DNA from: Batrachochytrium dendrobatidis JAM81
Lineage: Eukaryota; Chytridiomycota; Chytridiomycetes; Rhizophydiales
Assembly: GCF_000203795.2 (NCBI RefSeq)
Contig: NW_006281102.1
Location: forward strand, 1,478,582 to 1,542,581
Direction of reading: 5' to 3'
Length of the DNA stretch: 64,000 nt
Shown here one piece after another: positions 43,851 through 56,149 of this stretch (its first letter is position 1; the number at the start of each line of letters is the position of its first letter). Under the pieces are notes generated by a model. That model saw nothing but the letters and a program-made list of their open reading frames with translations. It was not told the DNA's origin and did no database searches. The position numbers were made by a program, and so were the translations under genes.

Positions 43851-45368
43851 TCAATCCCATATTTTGGCAAAAACAGCATATATCTTTTTAAAGATGTATG
43901 CTGTTTTTGATTCCAATGGACTTGGAATATGATGCGCAAAGGCATCGGTGGGACCAGAAGCAGTCGTAGAATCAACCCGAGAAGATCTACGACTGGTCTG
44001 GGTCATCATAAAACGCACTCTGTTGCAGAGGGTTTTCCATGACAACGCACCCTTTGATTTAGGCTCAAAGGAATAAAGCCCAAGCTCGACCGCCCGATAG
44101 ACGTTGTTGCGGAAGTTGCTGACACAGTTTCTTGACACACCCCTGTATCCTGGGTGATGTGTGTCAAGCTGGGTGTAAACTGTGCGAGCATGCAAGTGCT
44201 CCATGTATTCCTCGAGCTGATCGCTGTTTAGATCCAAGATGTTGTAGTACTTCATCTTGTAGAGCTCGTTGAAGTAGAAGCAGTCGTACAGCAACTGTGT
44301 CGTGTACCGGAATACGTCTTGGTCCTGCTGAGAAAAAGACGCAATAATCTTGCGGACTTTTTTAAGGTCTGCAGCAGTCCATTGTTTTACTGTAGAATTC
44401 AATGAAAAAATAGTAAGCCATCTGACCATCCATTCCATGTAACAAATGATATTCTCCATCTAATCATAAATAATATGTAAAAACCAGCATTTGAATTACC
44501 AGAAAAGCTTCGAAGTTTACAAATAATAGCAGGTGAAACCATACTTTGAGATATATGGCCAAAGTATTGACTGATAAATCTCCAGAGCTCATCGTGAGAA
44601 CATTCCAAAGTTTGATCAAGACTATACAACACGTCAAAATAAAATTCACATGTTATTATCATGCCATTCTTGATAGTTTCTTACAACTAGTCTTTCCAAA
44701 TTACTTACATGGAGAAATCAGTGGGATTGGAGATGAAGCTTTTCATAATTTTATCAAGACTCTTTTCAGTCTGCTGTCTCGAGTAACAATCAGAGGCATT
44801 GCCGTATACAAGATGTGCAGTATCAGAATTCGCACATGCCATGATGTCTGTAAACGCACATGTCAGTCATTAGAGTGGATATAAAATCAAACCAGGCCAA
44901 CAGGCATTGTTCCCAAGCCCAAATCTATATACTTACCACTATGATAGATAATATCTCCAATAATCTGAAGAAGCTTTGGAATGCAGACGCCGTTTGGCAA
45001 TGTCACCATAATGTGATCAAATGCGTGGAAATCGTATATCTGAATCACAGCATCTATTAAAAGTATACAAAAACATTAGCCATGTCCAGTACATTGGGAA
45101 CAACTATTTGGTAGTATGCTTTTTAAACACTGTCGCTCAGTAGCTACAAACTCTACATGATTCACAGCCATCAAATGCATAATCATGTTGTAGATATCAA
45201 CAAGTATATCCATCATGCTTATCAGCTGGAAACTGATTTGCGTGATTTTCAATAAAGTTATATCCATTTCATCAACATCAGCTTACCTTGGTGGTCATCT
45301 TTTTTTACATCTGGTTTAGGATTTTCTAAAAAAATCTGTTCTAGCATGAGCTGAGCGGCGTAGCACAT
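43851..45368 (-). CDS. Unknown multi-exon protein; one exon junction unresolved
   Basis: Exons that join in frame: 45368-45287 (MCYAAQLMLEQIFLENPKPD), 45053-44937, 44847-44709 and 44621-44545. An exon then starts at 44459, and the last part runs to the stop at 43851. From 44459 the upstream phase gives GEYHLLHGMDGQMAYYFFIE, which stops soon after. The long downstream frame (WTAADLKKVRKIIASFSQQD...YMEHLHARTVYTQLDTHHPG) needs a shift. A 37-nt intron (donor GTCAGA near 44426, acceptor CTACAG near 44390) would restore it but is unusually short with a weak donor; a frameshift or sequence error is the alternative. The protein is mostly soluble and helical. I recognise no family. Confidence 0.5.
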
Positions 45369-45776
45369 TTTGATTAGTAAGATTAGGCTGCAATATTTGA
45401 GATAGTGTCGATCTGAATACAATAATTAATCCACGTAAAAGTAAAAATCCTGAAATACAAATGGTTTTAAATGGTTTGTTCATACTAAAACGCTGAAAAT
45501 TATCCATGTACAATGCATTGGATGACTTTAAATCCCGCTCTTGAGCTGCTTCATCTATTGAAAACTCGCTATTCAATCAAGTTTTGACAATATCTACAAC
45601 TCAAGATACTAATACCCACAACCTATATCAACAAATATAAAGCCATTCGACTACTTTTACAAAAACCGATTTTTTGATCACATTCCTTCAAATAAAATTC
45701 ATTGTCAATTCAGTTACATGCTCTTGTTAAACAGAAGCTAGCAATTACCAATTTTTTATAGGTTTGCCAGAAAGAT
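45369..45776. other. Intergenic gap
   Basis: Short AT-rich spacer between the unknown gene and the 3' end of the M1 aminopeptidase. A hydrophobic frame at 45400-45500 (minus) might be an upstream exon of the unknown gene but has no supporting splice pattern. Confidence 0.35.
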
Positions 45777-48700
45777 TCAACAACTATTGCTCAAGACTGT
45801 CTTGTTTGATTCGATCCATTTCTGGATGGTTTCACGATCACGCTCGAGCCATTTGGTAGAGCTACGAACACGCTCGATGGACTGATTTAGAGGACGCTGA
45901 GCAGCCTTGAGTTGCTCTACACGGGTTGCCTTTTCTTCATCGGTTGCTAGCTCATCACCACGAGACCAAGCCTCGACTTCATCAGCAAACGCATTGCCAA
46001 TTTGACCACTGACACACAATTGAACAGATGCCCCAAGAAGACCAAGCGATGGCTTAAGGCGCTCATACAGAACTGGCCAGTTGGACTTGAGGAAGTTCCA
46101 CATAATTGGCAGTACTTCCTTGAGTGCTGGGGATGAGCGGAGTGAGTTGAGAGGATACATCATATCTTGGAGTCGGACAAGATTGCCATCCATCAAAACC
46201 TCATTCAGAACACGATTGACAACATTGATGTTGGGCGACGCACCAAGAGTACTCAGAGCCGTCAAACGAGCTTCAACATTGGTAGAAGTCTTGTAGATGT
46301 TCAAAAGTGCTTCAAAAACAGATTCGTCGTCCGTGTTTTTGCAAGCAGTGCGGTAGGCAATGGATCGAAGATTGGTATCAAGTGCAGATTCATCACCACC
46401 AACAAACTTGTGGAAACGATCTATGAGCTCCTTGATCACAACAGGGTCTTTAGCATCTGCTGCAGCTGCAATGACTAGCGTACGCTTCATGGCAGCAAGA
46501 TGTCCTTCTGTTTTGGAGTATTCAAATCCAGATGCCTTGGCCTTGGGTGAAAACAAATACCGCTTAAGCATGTCGATTCCGTTACGAACCTCCTCAGACT
46601 CATTGAGTAAAATAACAGAAACGCTTGCAACATTAGCCGAGAGTTCTGATAGTACAATAAAGTCTTCTTCAGCAACAAATCCCCTGGAAATATCGAGAGC
46701 ACCAGCAGTCAAACTATTGCCAGACTTGGCAGTAGCAAAGGCATCAGAGATAATGCCAATACGATCCTCGGTAGTAAACAGACTGAGATTGGCTGCAAGT
46801 GCAGCACCAAGATGGGCCTGCTGTTTGGTATCCAAATTGGTGCGGTAGAAACCATTGGAGCGGTAATTGAACTTCCAAAAGAAATTATTCTCGTGCGAAT
46901 ATGGAAATGTAATCTTGGTTTCCTTTTCAGTCAAAACATGGCGAGTTGGACTGTGGGGATTGACATGAGTGACAATGGTCAATGGAACAGTCCAAAGACT
47001 GGAAGCATCTTCATCAGGTGTGAGATCACCAGAAGACAAGAAGCGAGATTGACGGACTGTCAGAGTAAGCTCCTGCTTGGACTCATCAAATTCTTCATTG
47101 GTAACACTCAGTATAGGATATCCCATGGTACGAGTCCACGAGTACATCAGCTTGGCAACATCGTGGCCAGATACTTCGGAAAGCGCAGCCCACAGGTCCA
47201 AAGTAGTGGCATTAGAGTATGCAAATTTCTTGAGATATATACGTACTCCAGCAGAAAAGATTTCTGTGGTAAGAAATGATGAAAGCATACGAATAACAGA
47301 CGCACCCTTGGAGTATGAGATGGCATCAAAAATTTGATTGATCTCAGCAGGGCTTTGGACATCAACTTCAATGGGATGACTGCTACGCATGCTGTCAAGA
47401 CCCATACCCTTAGAGTAATCGCCAGTGACAAACTGTGTCCAAACTTTCCATTCGGGGAATATGTTGTCGGTTGCTAACCATCCAACAAATGTAGCAAAAC
47501 CTTCATTAAGCCAGAGCTCACTCCACCAGTCTAAATGATGATGCATGTTGATTAGATTTAGTTGAATATAAAAAGTATGCAAGATTGAGAAACGCACCCA
47601 TTGTAACAAGGTTACCAAACCACTGATGGGCAAGTTCGTGTCCAACAACTAAATTAGCAAAACCGGTAAAATGTCAGTATGCAGGGTAGAGCTGTAGTTT
47701 TAATGCATTCGTTCAGTTACTAAATCATACCATATGCAACACCCTGCTTGGCAGGAGCGCTAGTGTTTTCATCCACCAACAACATAACTTCACGGTAGGT
47801 TACCAATCCCCAGTTCTCCATGGCACCTGCACCAAAATCAGGAATGGCAATCATATCCATCTATTGTGTCCAAAACCATCGTATTAGCAATCAATAAACT
47901 AAAAAACACACTAAAATGGATTGTTACCTTTGGAAGAGGGTAAGCCAGATCAAAATACTCGGAAAAGTATTCAAGCGTCCTGGCACCAACGTCGAGTGCG
48001 AATTTGCCAAGGTGCGACTGACCCTTGAGAGTATAGACACGAACAGTGATGGGTTTGGCATTAGCAGGCAACTTGGGCTGAGCCATAGTTTCGATATATT
48101 CAAAATCACCAACAGCCATAGCAAGCAGATACGTGCTCATAATAGGAGTGCGAGCAAAAGTGATTTCTTTGAGCGACTTGTTCTCGTGCTGAACAGTACG
48201 CTCTTCAGTCTGATTCATATTGGACAGAGCACAAAATACGGGATCGACAATAAGCTTGACATCAAAAGTAGCCTTCAGATTCGGTTCATCCCAACATGGA
48301 ATGGCACGACGACAGTCTGTAGCTTCAAATTGGGTGACAACAAGATGCTTCTTGACATCGTCCTTGCCAGTGTAACTGCTGCGGTATAAACCAGCCATCT
48401 GATCATTGTGAATGCCAGTGTAATCGACTGTAAGCTCGACCTTTGCACCAGCAGGCAGTGGAGTCTCGAATTCAAAAGTAACAGTTTCCTTTTTCTTGTC
48501 AAGAGTGATGGCTTTGGCAGTCTGACTGGAATATGGATTATTAAACGTTTTAGATGGGTTGATACAGATCTGTATGCCAAACAGGATAGAGTCGCAACTT
48601 ACGTTGTTTCGGTCTTGACATGAACAACAACAATACTAGCAGATTTGATGTTGAGCTCATTGGCATTGGCAACAATTGTGGATGTTTCTTCCTTGACATC

Positions 48701-48890
48701 GAGACTGATATAGCAAATACAATGATATTATGAGTGCATAGTACAAACCCAGACGAATGGTTGGCTCAAGGAATTTACCTGATTTGAACATGACCAGCGA
48801 ATTCAAATGATTCAAAGTTGGGAGTGATGCTTAAAGAATAATGAGAAGGTTTTACATTGGTAGGAAGTACTTCACGAGAAGTAGATGAAC
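45777..48890 (-). CDS. M1-family zinc aminopeptidase (Aap1/Ape2, puromycin-sensitive type)
   Basis: Exons: 48890-48779, 48704-48603, 48525-47928, 47860-47731, 47648-47598 and 47530-45777. They encode about 915 residues. Exopeptidase motif [11 protein letters not shown] is in the fourth exon. The zinc site [10 protein letters not shown] (HExxH) in the fifth is completed by WLNEGFA at the start of the sixth. The N-terminal domain opens [20 protein letters not shown], as in yeast Aap1, and the C-terminal ERAP1-like helical domain is complete. The enzyme removes N-terminal residues from peptides, probably in the cytosol since no signal peptide is seen. The first exon starts in phase 1 at a likely acceptor (CCAGTCAG), so a short upstream exon with the true ATG, probably within 48900-49100, is missing from this model. 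Confidence 0.9.
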
Positions 48891-50210
48891 CTGACTGGAG
48901 TGGACCGTTGTTACACACGATTATCTAACAATTACTTGATGGATTCACTCTTTATTTATAATTACAGACCATTGCTAAAGGGTGAGTACAGTAGACTACT
49001 ATATGATTAACATAAAACGCAAGACTAACATACTGTTTTTGTTGTACGAGTAAAGTTGAAAACGATGTGTTTTTATAAGATTCGACACTTTGCTGGTTGC
49101 GGGTCGACCACGTCATTCGACAAGCAACTGCATGGTCAAGTCACGCTTGACTGTCACGGAAGATTCGATTCTTTATCTTGTTATTGGCTTGAAGGTTTTC
49201 AAGTTATATTCACGTAATATTAGCACACATTCAACATGAGACTGTTTATCATGTATTTTGGCAGTTTAATGTTCCATTTGCCTGAATATCGCCTTATTCA
49301 TGCTACCTACAACAGACTATCACCAAGTCGTTAAAACTATATGGTTACAAACAATCATTGTCAAGGGACAGCTGCTATGTATGAATGGTCTGTGCGTCTA
49401 TTTATTTTGACAAGTCAGTGCAGTACTACAAAAACAGTACCAAGTGCTTGTGACGTGATGTTGGAATAGGGTGATGAACCAAGTTAAAGGACGACTGAAA
49501 ACAGCCTGAATAAAAGGGATGATAAATTGGAAAACGGCTATAAAGATATTGAAAATACATACTTTATACAATAGGTTTTCATCAGTTTAATACCGGCTGC
49601 ATCATCGATTGCGAGTTATACAAACTGACTGATCATACTTGCATTCCATGTTGAAGAAATCAGACATTGACCGTTTACGAACCGTTCAAATGGTTAGCTT
49701 GGATCTGCTGTAATATCTAAGAAGGATGCCTCTAAGCCTTAACCCTTAACAAGTAAGCATTAGCACTTGTATTGTACACTCCCTAATTTATCCTTTCCTC
49801 ATTATATCTACATAGCCAACTAAAAGGAATAAGTCCTATTGGTCAAACCAATTACAGCTACAACTACTTATTATTAAGCATTATGCTGTTTGTGATACCG
49901 ACCGCAAACAGTCAATTACTATAAAAACCAAGATATATTATTATTAAATAAACTATCATCTGAATATCATCTGAACATCATCTGACATAACTTCGTTACT
50001 ATTTATCAAGTTCAACTCTATTCTGTTGACTTTGACTTACGTGACTACTTCCTGATTATCATTCAAGATCTCTTCTGGCCAATCTTTTCTACAGCAGCAT
50101 ATTATACGCTGTTACAATTATATTATACTAATTGAAAGACTCAGTTTCTTTCTCTATCTCTATATATTTCTTGTACGATAATCAATATCTTTAAGATTCC
50201 ATACTGCCTC
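48891..50210. other. Intergenic, 1.3 kb, with a family A remnant
   Basis: The left part presumably holds the first exon and promoter of the aminopeptidase. A family A end (TATTCACGTAATATTAG, 49206) is followed by an inverted stretch (catgagactgtttatcatgt at 49237) that matches the complement of the left part of the copy at 3771. The rest, 49310-50210, is AT-rich with no gene seen. Confidence 0.5.
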
Positions 50211-52235
50211 ATGGTTCTTTTTTTGGTAGCAGTTTTAGCTGCAATATCTTGCATCAATGCTCAAACTCTTACAAGATCAACATCAATACCATCTACCTTT
50301 GTTAAAGATATTTGGTCTGACTATAGACCCATCAAACTCGATCGTGATGCTGGATTGTTTACCTTTTTCCCACATACTCTTGAACAGCGAAAAATTCTAA
50401 TGTCGAATTCCAAAAATTTATTCGAGGCAAGTTGTCATTTCCATCACAATCTGATACTATAACCAACACAATATATTGCAACACATTATTAACTGACCAA
50501 CAATTACAATCGAACTCCAATGATTCAACATGTCCAGGCATGGGTCCATTTTGAATCAAAACTGAAATATCATGGTCAAGAGGCAAATCCATATCCTGCT
50601 CTCGAGCATATCCAAAACAATATCGAAACCCTTACTGATGAACAGATTCAACTCGGGTTATTGGATGTATTTGCTCAAACTCGCGACGCACATACTGTCA
50701 TGTCATTGTCTGGTCCGTATAGTTGCTTTTATATTACCATAGGCATTTATTTTGAGTTCATTGATGGTCCAGGCGATATGATCCAAGACCCAACAATTGT
50801 CGTCAGCCAACCCGTCGATCGTGAAATATTAGACCTACTACGTAATACCGCGTATAACCAAATCAATGTTGGAGATCAACTTCTTAGCATTAACGGCCTC
50901 ACTTTTTACAACTGGAAAAACAAACATCGAAATGTAATTGGTGGGTCCACCGAAGCTCATAATCAGCGTCTAGCATTAAAATATTTGTCCTTCAGATATG
51001 CAGCTCTTACCCCACTTCCTGATGAAAACTCTATCAAGCTTAAATTTAAATCTCGTGTTGGCACCATATACGAAGTCAATGTACCGTACATGTCTGCATA
51101 CCAATATACCTGTTGGGAATACTCGAGCAAACTTTACACACAGCTGACAGGCGTGACTCTTGATATACATTTACAAAATACAGTTGCTGTAAAATCCAAT
51201 AGTCATGCCTTGCCAACTACAACAGTCGATGATCATACCACAAGTTCACAGTCTACCATGCCATTGGTTGCTGCTCGCCATATTCGAAAGCGGAGTCAAA
51301 ACAGTCAAGATCAAGATACAGGACGATTGTCAAAACGTGGTTTACAGATTACATTTTATGAAACGAGTATATTCGAACTATCTTGGACAATTTGGAAACC
51401 TGACAGCCAAAACATGGGAATAATCAAACTGGCATCGTTCGAGTGCACATCCCGCACAACAAACACACAAAAGGTTTCTGAAGGAGTTCTTGAAGTGGAA
51501 AGACTATTGAAGACAGTACTCAAAGACACCAATTCTATTTTGATCGATGTTCGTGAAGGTGGTGGTGGAAGTCTGGATTTTGCACATGAGATTCTACAGC
51601 TATTCAAGAGCGATATTGAGCCATTTAAAGTGAAGTATCTTAGGAACAAGGTCACATTCAATATATTTGTAGAATCACCCATAGATTTGAGATCGTCTCG
51701 TAATGCTTGGCTCAAAACACCACCCGACGACAGCGAGTACTCACTATTCCATGATTTTACGGATCCAGAAGACTCCGGCACTTACAATCAGATTTATGAT
51801 AAACCAATGGGTGTATTTACCAGTGGTAATTGCATGTCTGCATGTGAAGCTATGACAGGAACTGTGCAGTCGTATAACATTGGAACAGTATTTGGTGAGG
51901 ATGCCACAACAGCTGGTTCTGGTGCAATCGTTTGGGATCTAGATCCAGACCTTATCTTTTATGATCCGACAGACTTTAAACCAATGCCATTCAAAAAAGA
52001 GTTGACATTTAGTACCAAGGATAAATTTTACAACCAAATGGCTGTAGGTAATCGAGCATTCATCCGTAATGGCGATCATAAAGGACAGCCGGTTGAAGAT
52101 GTTGGCATCGCATCTGACATTGTAATCCGACCAAAACTGGATGATATTATTTTTGACACAATGGATAATTCGCAGTACGATTATGTTGGTAATTATTTGA
52201 TTAAAGCTGAGGGAAGACCAGCCAAAACAGTTTGA
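50211..52235 (+). CDS. Secreted S41-like (C-terminal-processing-type) serine peptidase
   Basis: Two exons: 50211-50426 and 50538-52235, giving 637 residues. MVLFLVAVLAAISCINAQ is a signal peptide. The mid-region (about 140-210, GDQLLSINGLTFYNWKNKHR) is compatible with a PDZ-like segment. The S41 core shows ILIDVREGGGGSLDFAHEIL at about 405 and the catalytic-serine segment VFTSGNCMSACEAM at about 503, followed by VFGEDATTAGSGAIVWDLDP. This fits the secreted fungal S41 family, expanded in pathogenic chytrids according to published genome work. Catalytic Lys was not located. The intron uses an apparent GC donor (GAG|GCAAGT) with TCCAG acceptor, since both flanking frames are open and no suitable GT exists. 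A family A end lies 79 bp past the stop. Confidence 0.83.
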
Positions 52236-53558
52236 AATCTTTGAGGAATTCTGTAGTGAAACAGTTGATTACTATAAATCGACGAGTTTACGTTACTTCA
52301 GCTATTCACTGCTGTATTCACGTAAAATGTAGTTTGCATTTATCTTGCAGCAATCGACTTGTTGGAATAAACAATGTTTGAATATTTGTCGTTTTCGTAC
52401 ATAAATTGACTTTGATAGACACTCGGTCCAGTGTAGTTCCAATCTTCGTGCCATTTGTTGAATGGTTGGTAAACCATGTTTAATCAGACGGTTGTTTTGT
52501 GGAATGGAATACTGTTTGGAATAACATGCGTGCTTTGGAATGTTGCATGTCGTTGTTTAAAAAGTCTTGACATGTTACGGATTGCTGAAACCTGGAATGT
52601 TGGAAGTCTGGAATGCTGGAAAGATTGCACGGCAACCAACAGATTCCTACTACACAACACACAATCAGATACCGTATATGTTATTGGAAACGCTGGTTTG
52701 ACACACAACCAACAAATATCTGGCACAACCATGCCATTGAACAAGTGCTGTTGTATCCTAATATCAGACATGCTCTACTTGAATAACGCCAAAGATTGCA
52801 CGTATCAGGAATGCAACTGTTGTTTCTATGATGATCATCCAGTATTGTAGTGTTTGGTTTGGAGATTGAAGAAATGCCAAGAATATGCAGTGTTGCTGAA
52901 TGCTGAGAGGAGTTCCAACGGTTGAGCGAGGCTAACGAGAGACTGAGAAGAGAGTATTGTGTTAAGTTTTATTGTTATTGTTAACATGAGTGTTTAATAG
53001 TGCGAAAAATGGTCTCTTTGGGAAGATTTCGAGTCGCAGTTCTCAGGTCGTGAGATATTAACAGCTGTGGGATTATAATGAAGAGATTAACAAGAGGCAG
53101 AGTAATAGAATAGTTGGATCCTATGTGGGTGTGGTTTTAACATGTTCAAGCCCGACAAAACGGTACTAGTTTCTATACTTGTCAATTTCTATATTGCATT
53201 ATGGATTGATAAGCTTTGCTCCAAATTGTCAAATGGCATCTATCTATTGGATATAGATTGATATTGTACATCCTAATCGACTTTTATTCCAGAAAATTAC
53301 ATCATGCTGGTTTTTGCATAGTGGAAAGTTCGGTGTTGGCATTCCAATGAGCCTCCACCCGAGAAAACTGCTCATTCGAGTCAAGGTAAATGATGTATGC
53401 AAACAAAATAGTTGGTTTTATTGGGTAAATAAAAACAATACATCAGCTAATAGCCAATGGAATCTACGTAATAAAATACATTTATAGAATGATCAAGATC
53501 AATCATTTATCTGCCGTGAGAACAATGTAAATATTGGAAGCATCTATTACAGCAAAAA
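52236..53558. other. Intergenic, 1.3 kb, element and repeat debris
   Basis: A family A left end (GTATTCACGTAAAATGTAG) starts at 52314 and is followed by tttatcttgcagcaatcgac. Positions 52500-52620 contain several ggaatgttg/ggaatgctgg microrepeats. The second LTR-like repeat copy occupies 52930-53150. No gene is supported. Confidence 0.5.
52930..53150. repeat. LTR-like dispersed repeat, copy 2
   Basis: Homologous to 43229-43490 in the same orientation but diverged and shorter (several gaps). Shared blocks include gctaacgaga, atggtctct, gtgagatattaacagctgtg and gttggatcctatgtgggtgt. It has no tRNA gene beside it. Confidence 0.55.
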
Positions 53559-54851
53559 TTAAACCTCTGTGTGGTGCACCATAGGAGTGGGACTAGACGA
53601 ACCAGAGATTCCACCAACAACTTTCATCAGCTCACTCCACATGCTATTTGAAGTAAACTCGTATATTTTGATTCCGAAAATGACGAGGTACACCAATCCA
53701 GCAGCAATTCCAAACCCATCGGCAACTTGAGCAGATAGACACAAGTTGGGTGTACCGACTTCTATAACAGCATTGCTGTAGCATTGTTTGTATGTGCGCA
53801 ATGTCGTATCTGCAGTAGTAGACAACCAAAAGATGACCACTATAAATGTTGCAAGAATATCGACAGAGGCCCCAAATGGTTTGTCAGTTGCTAAAAGTGG
53901 TAATGGATGGTTGGGAAGAGAAACATCGCCAATAAAAAACCAAATACTGTAGAGGATAGATGCAATCCAGGTGGTGGCTGCAGCCACAATAAAAAACTGC
54001 ACCGAGGCAAAAACATCCTTTGGAAGAATCTGGTAATTGTTTTCAAAAATACCAAGCATAATACCGAATGCTATCACCGAAGCGACAATAGCTATCGAAT
54101 GGAGAATAATACGATACTGCGTGTATATGGGGGACTGATGGGCATGCATCTGCTGGTCTCGTTGATGCGTGGTGTTGAAGGTGTACATAGTGTTGCTGCC
54201 TTCCAAATTTGCTGGGTGATATCCAGGCATCGTTTCAAGTACCTGCATTGTTGGATCTTTGTTGTTGCTAGTTTCAAATGTAGTAAAAGTTGGATGTTGT
54301 GGATCTTTGCTGGTTGCGTCTATATGAGTGCTTGCCAAATCCCCAGTATAGTAATCAAGATACGACCCGCTTGTACCTATTTTGGAAGGAGGTACAGGTG
54401 GGACGTTGGAAGTATCGTTCCCGTCATACTGCAGGTGAGTCTGCTTTGAAGGATCGTCGCTATTGTATGGTCGTTGCTCCATGCCACCATCATGCATAGA
54501 ATAGTCTTGATGCTCGTTCTGTGGTTGTTGCGGTTTATTTCCCAAAAACGAGTTCCTCAATCCTCCAAAAAACGACGAGCGCAATGGGCTTGGCTGGGTA
54601 GGTACTTTGGTTTTTCGGTTACTGTAGGTGCGACCGTTAGAGTTTTTGTAATGTGCGTACTCATTAACTGTACCGGGTGATGAATCGCCAGCATTCGATC
54701 GAGCAATTTCGTAGGTAGAGTCTGCAAGTGTTCTCAAGTCCTGTGACGGTCTCTGTGCTGGGTCTCGATCAAACGGAAGTGGGAGTTCAAGGTCACCCGA
54801 GTATCGCATAAGGCGCTTGCCTTTATCTGGTCTAGTCGGGGATGTCGACAT
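53559..54851 (-). CDS. MARVEL-like four-helix membrane protein with disordered N terminus
   Basis: Single exon, 430 residues. The first 245 are hydrophilic and Ser/Pro/Gln-rich. Four hydrophobic helices follow: about 250-270 (HSIAIVASVIAFGIMLGIF), 285-308 (FASVQFFIVAAATTWIASIL), 330-350 (VDILATFIVVIFWLSTTAD) and 378-398 (FGIAAGLVYLVIFGIKIYEF). The spacing, and the Trp/Ser-containing third helix before a Cys-flanked loop (CYSNAVIEVGTPNLC), resemble fungal MARVEL-domain proteins such as those of eisosomes or cell-surface membranes. The cytoplasmic N terminus contains many potential phosphosites. The name is by topology, not by a strong motif. Confidence 0.65.
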   Translation of the reverse strand: MSTSPTRPDKGKRLMRYSGDLELPLPFDRDPAQRPSQDLRTLADSTYEIARSNAGDSSPGTVNEYAHYKNSNGRTYSNRKTKVPTQPSPLRSSFFGGLRNSFLGNKPQQPQNEHQDYSMHDGGMEQRPYNSDDPSKQTHLQYDGNDTSNVPPVPPSKIGTSGSYLDYYTGDLASTHIDATSKDPQHPTFTTFETSNNKDPTMQVLETMPGYHPANLEGSNTMYTFNTTHQRDQQMHAHQSPIYTQYRIILHSIAIVASVIAFGIMLGIFENNYQILPKDVFASVQFFIVAAATTWIASILYSIWFFIGDVSLPNHPLPLLATDKPFGASVDILATFIVVIFWLSTTADTTLRTYKQCYSNAVIEVGTPNLCLSAQVADGFGIAAGLVYLVIFGIKIYEFTSNSMWSELMKVVGGISGSSSPTPMVHHTEV

Positions 54852-56149
54852 TATAGTTGATTGCTGCGGTAAATAATCGATGATGTGCAGGCGGTTGAAG
54901 TAAGTACAGAGTTATAAAAATAAATGCTAGTATAGTTACAGGTAAAGATGTCTAAAATAACCGCATTCATCTAATACGGCTGTAATTGCCAATGTTTCAG
55001 GTGTGGCGGAGGCGTTGGCGATTCAAACTTTTAGAGCCGCAAGTTTGAATCGCTGGTTTTTAAATGAATAGCGAGACTCGACGACAGTGGTATACATAGG
55101 ACACTGGATGAGACTGATTTTTAGGCAAGGCTTGTTGCCAAGATATTTAAAAAGTCAATCCGGCTTTCTTTACCAGAATATGTGGTAAACTCATTCATTT
55201 TTTTTATAAAAGTTGGCAATTCCAATTATGATTAAAGACAAACGATTAGTATTTTTGCACTATTCATCCACAAGGCGCCTATAGATATTTACAATACTAA
55301 TTAAACAGACGTTTATAAAGTCGTATCATTTTTACACTAAAATGTTGTTACTCATTCCTACAATTAAACCATCATCAAAGCTGTCCTTGTCAACATCTAC
55401 TGTTCATTTCATTCAAAATTGTTTTAAAACAAGCGATTCTGACACTGCTCCCTTGAAAGTATCAATTTCTTTCAAATGACCAATTTCTTTGATTCAACGT
55501 GATGGGTTTTCCGTAGGGTCATTAGAAAAACGGGTCAGTAATTTGCTTTAAAGTTTCAGTCAACCAAGCATCGAGATTAATAACTGGGTTTTTCCAAGTT
55601 GGAATAGCAATCTCGTAATTCCTGTTTAATCCCGTTTAGAATGCCTGTATTTTGCATTGCGCATACCATTCCATTTCCCGTGGCAGAGATATTTTCCATT
55701 CATCAGGTTCTTGGTTTGTTTCTTGACTCGAGTCGAGTGTTGAATTCTAATTAATTGATCTTGTTGATTATTGCATTGGTGCAACTTTTTGAATCTAGCC
55801 GCTTTAGATGTTTTTCATTTACTGCTATTTTCCATCAGATCTACGTCTCGAGAATAAGGATATTTTACTTGGAACGCTATCGAATTTTTCATCTATAATG
55901 TAGAAATATCCACTAAGCAGGTTTTGGCTATTGAATCCATTGGAATTGTCTTGATGTACTGTGATATTCATTATTAGAAACAGTACTCTTCAATAGCAGC
56001 AATCCGTGCATTGCCAAGTTTTTGCTATTTTAAAGATTGTGTATCAAGTACTCGAGTGCATGATATATACTCGATGCTTTCCATGAGTAAATGTCATTTA
56101 ATCAAAGTTAAATTACAAATATCCTTGTAAAAACTTACAGGATTTGTAT
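54852..56149. other. Intergenic, 1.3 kb
   Basis: AT-rich, with no ORF above about 50 codons that looks like a protein, and no element end recognised. The left third is the promoter side of the MARVEL-like gene; the right end is the 3' UTR side of the OCIA-like gene. An unrecognised non-coding RNA cannot be excluded. Confidence 0.4.

Noticed and set aside
45316..45576. Upstream hydrophobic frame as first exon of the unknown gene at 43851-45368
   Set aside because: The reading frame of the following exon differs and an ATG at 45368 already gives a sensible start.
52476..52850. 124-codon Cys-rich frame (plus) considered as a small secreted protein
   Set aside because: It starts without a signal peptide, spans the ggaatg(t/c)tgg microrepeats and lies in element debris. 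The composition mirrors those repeats.
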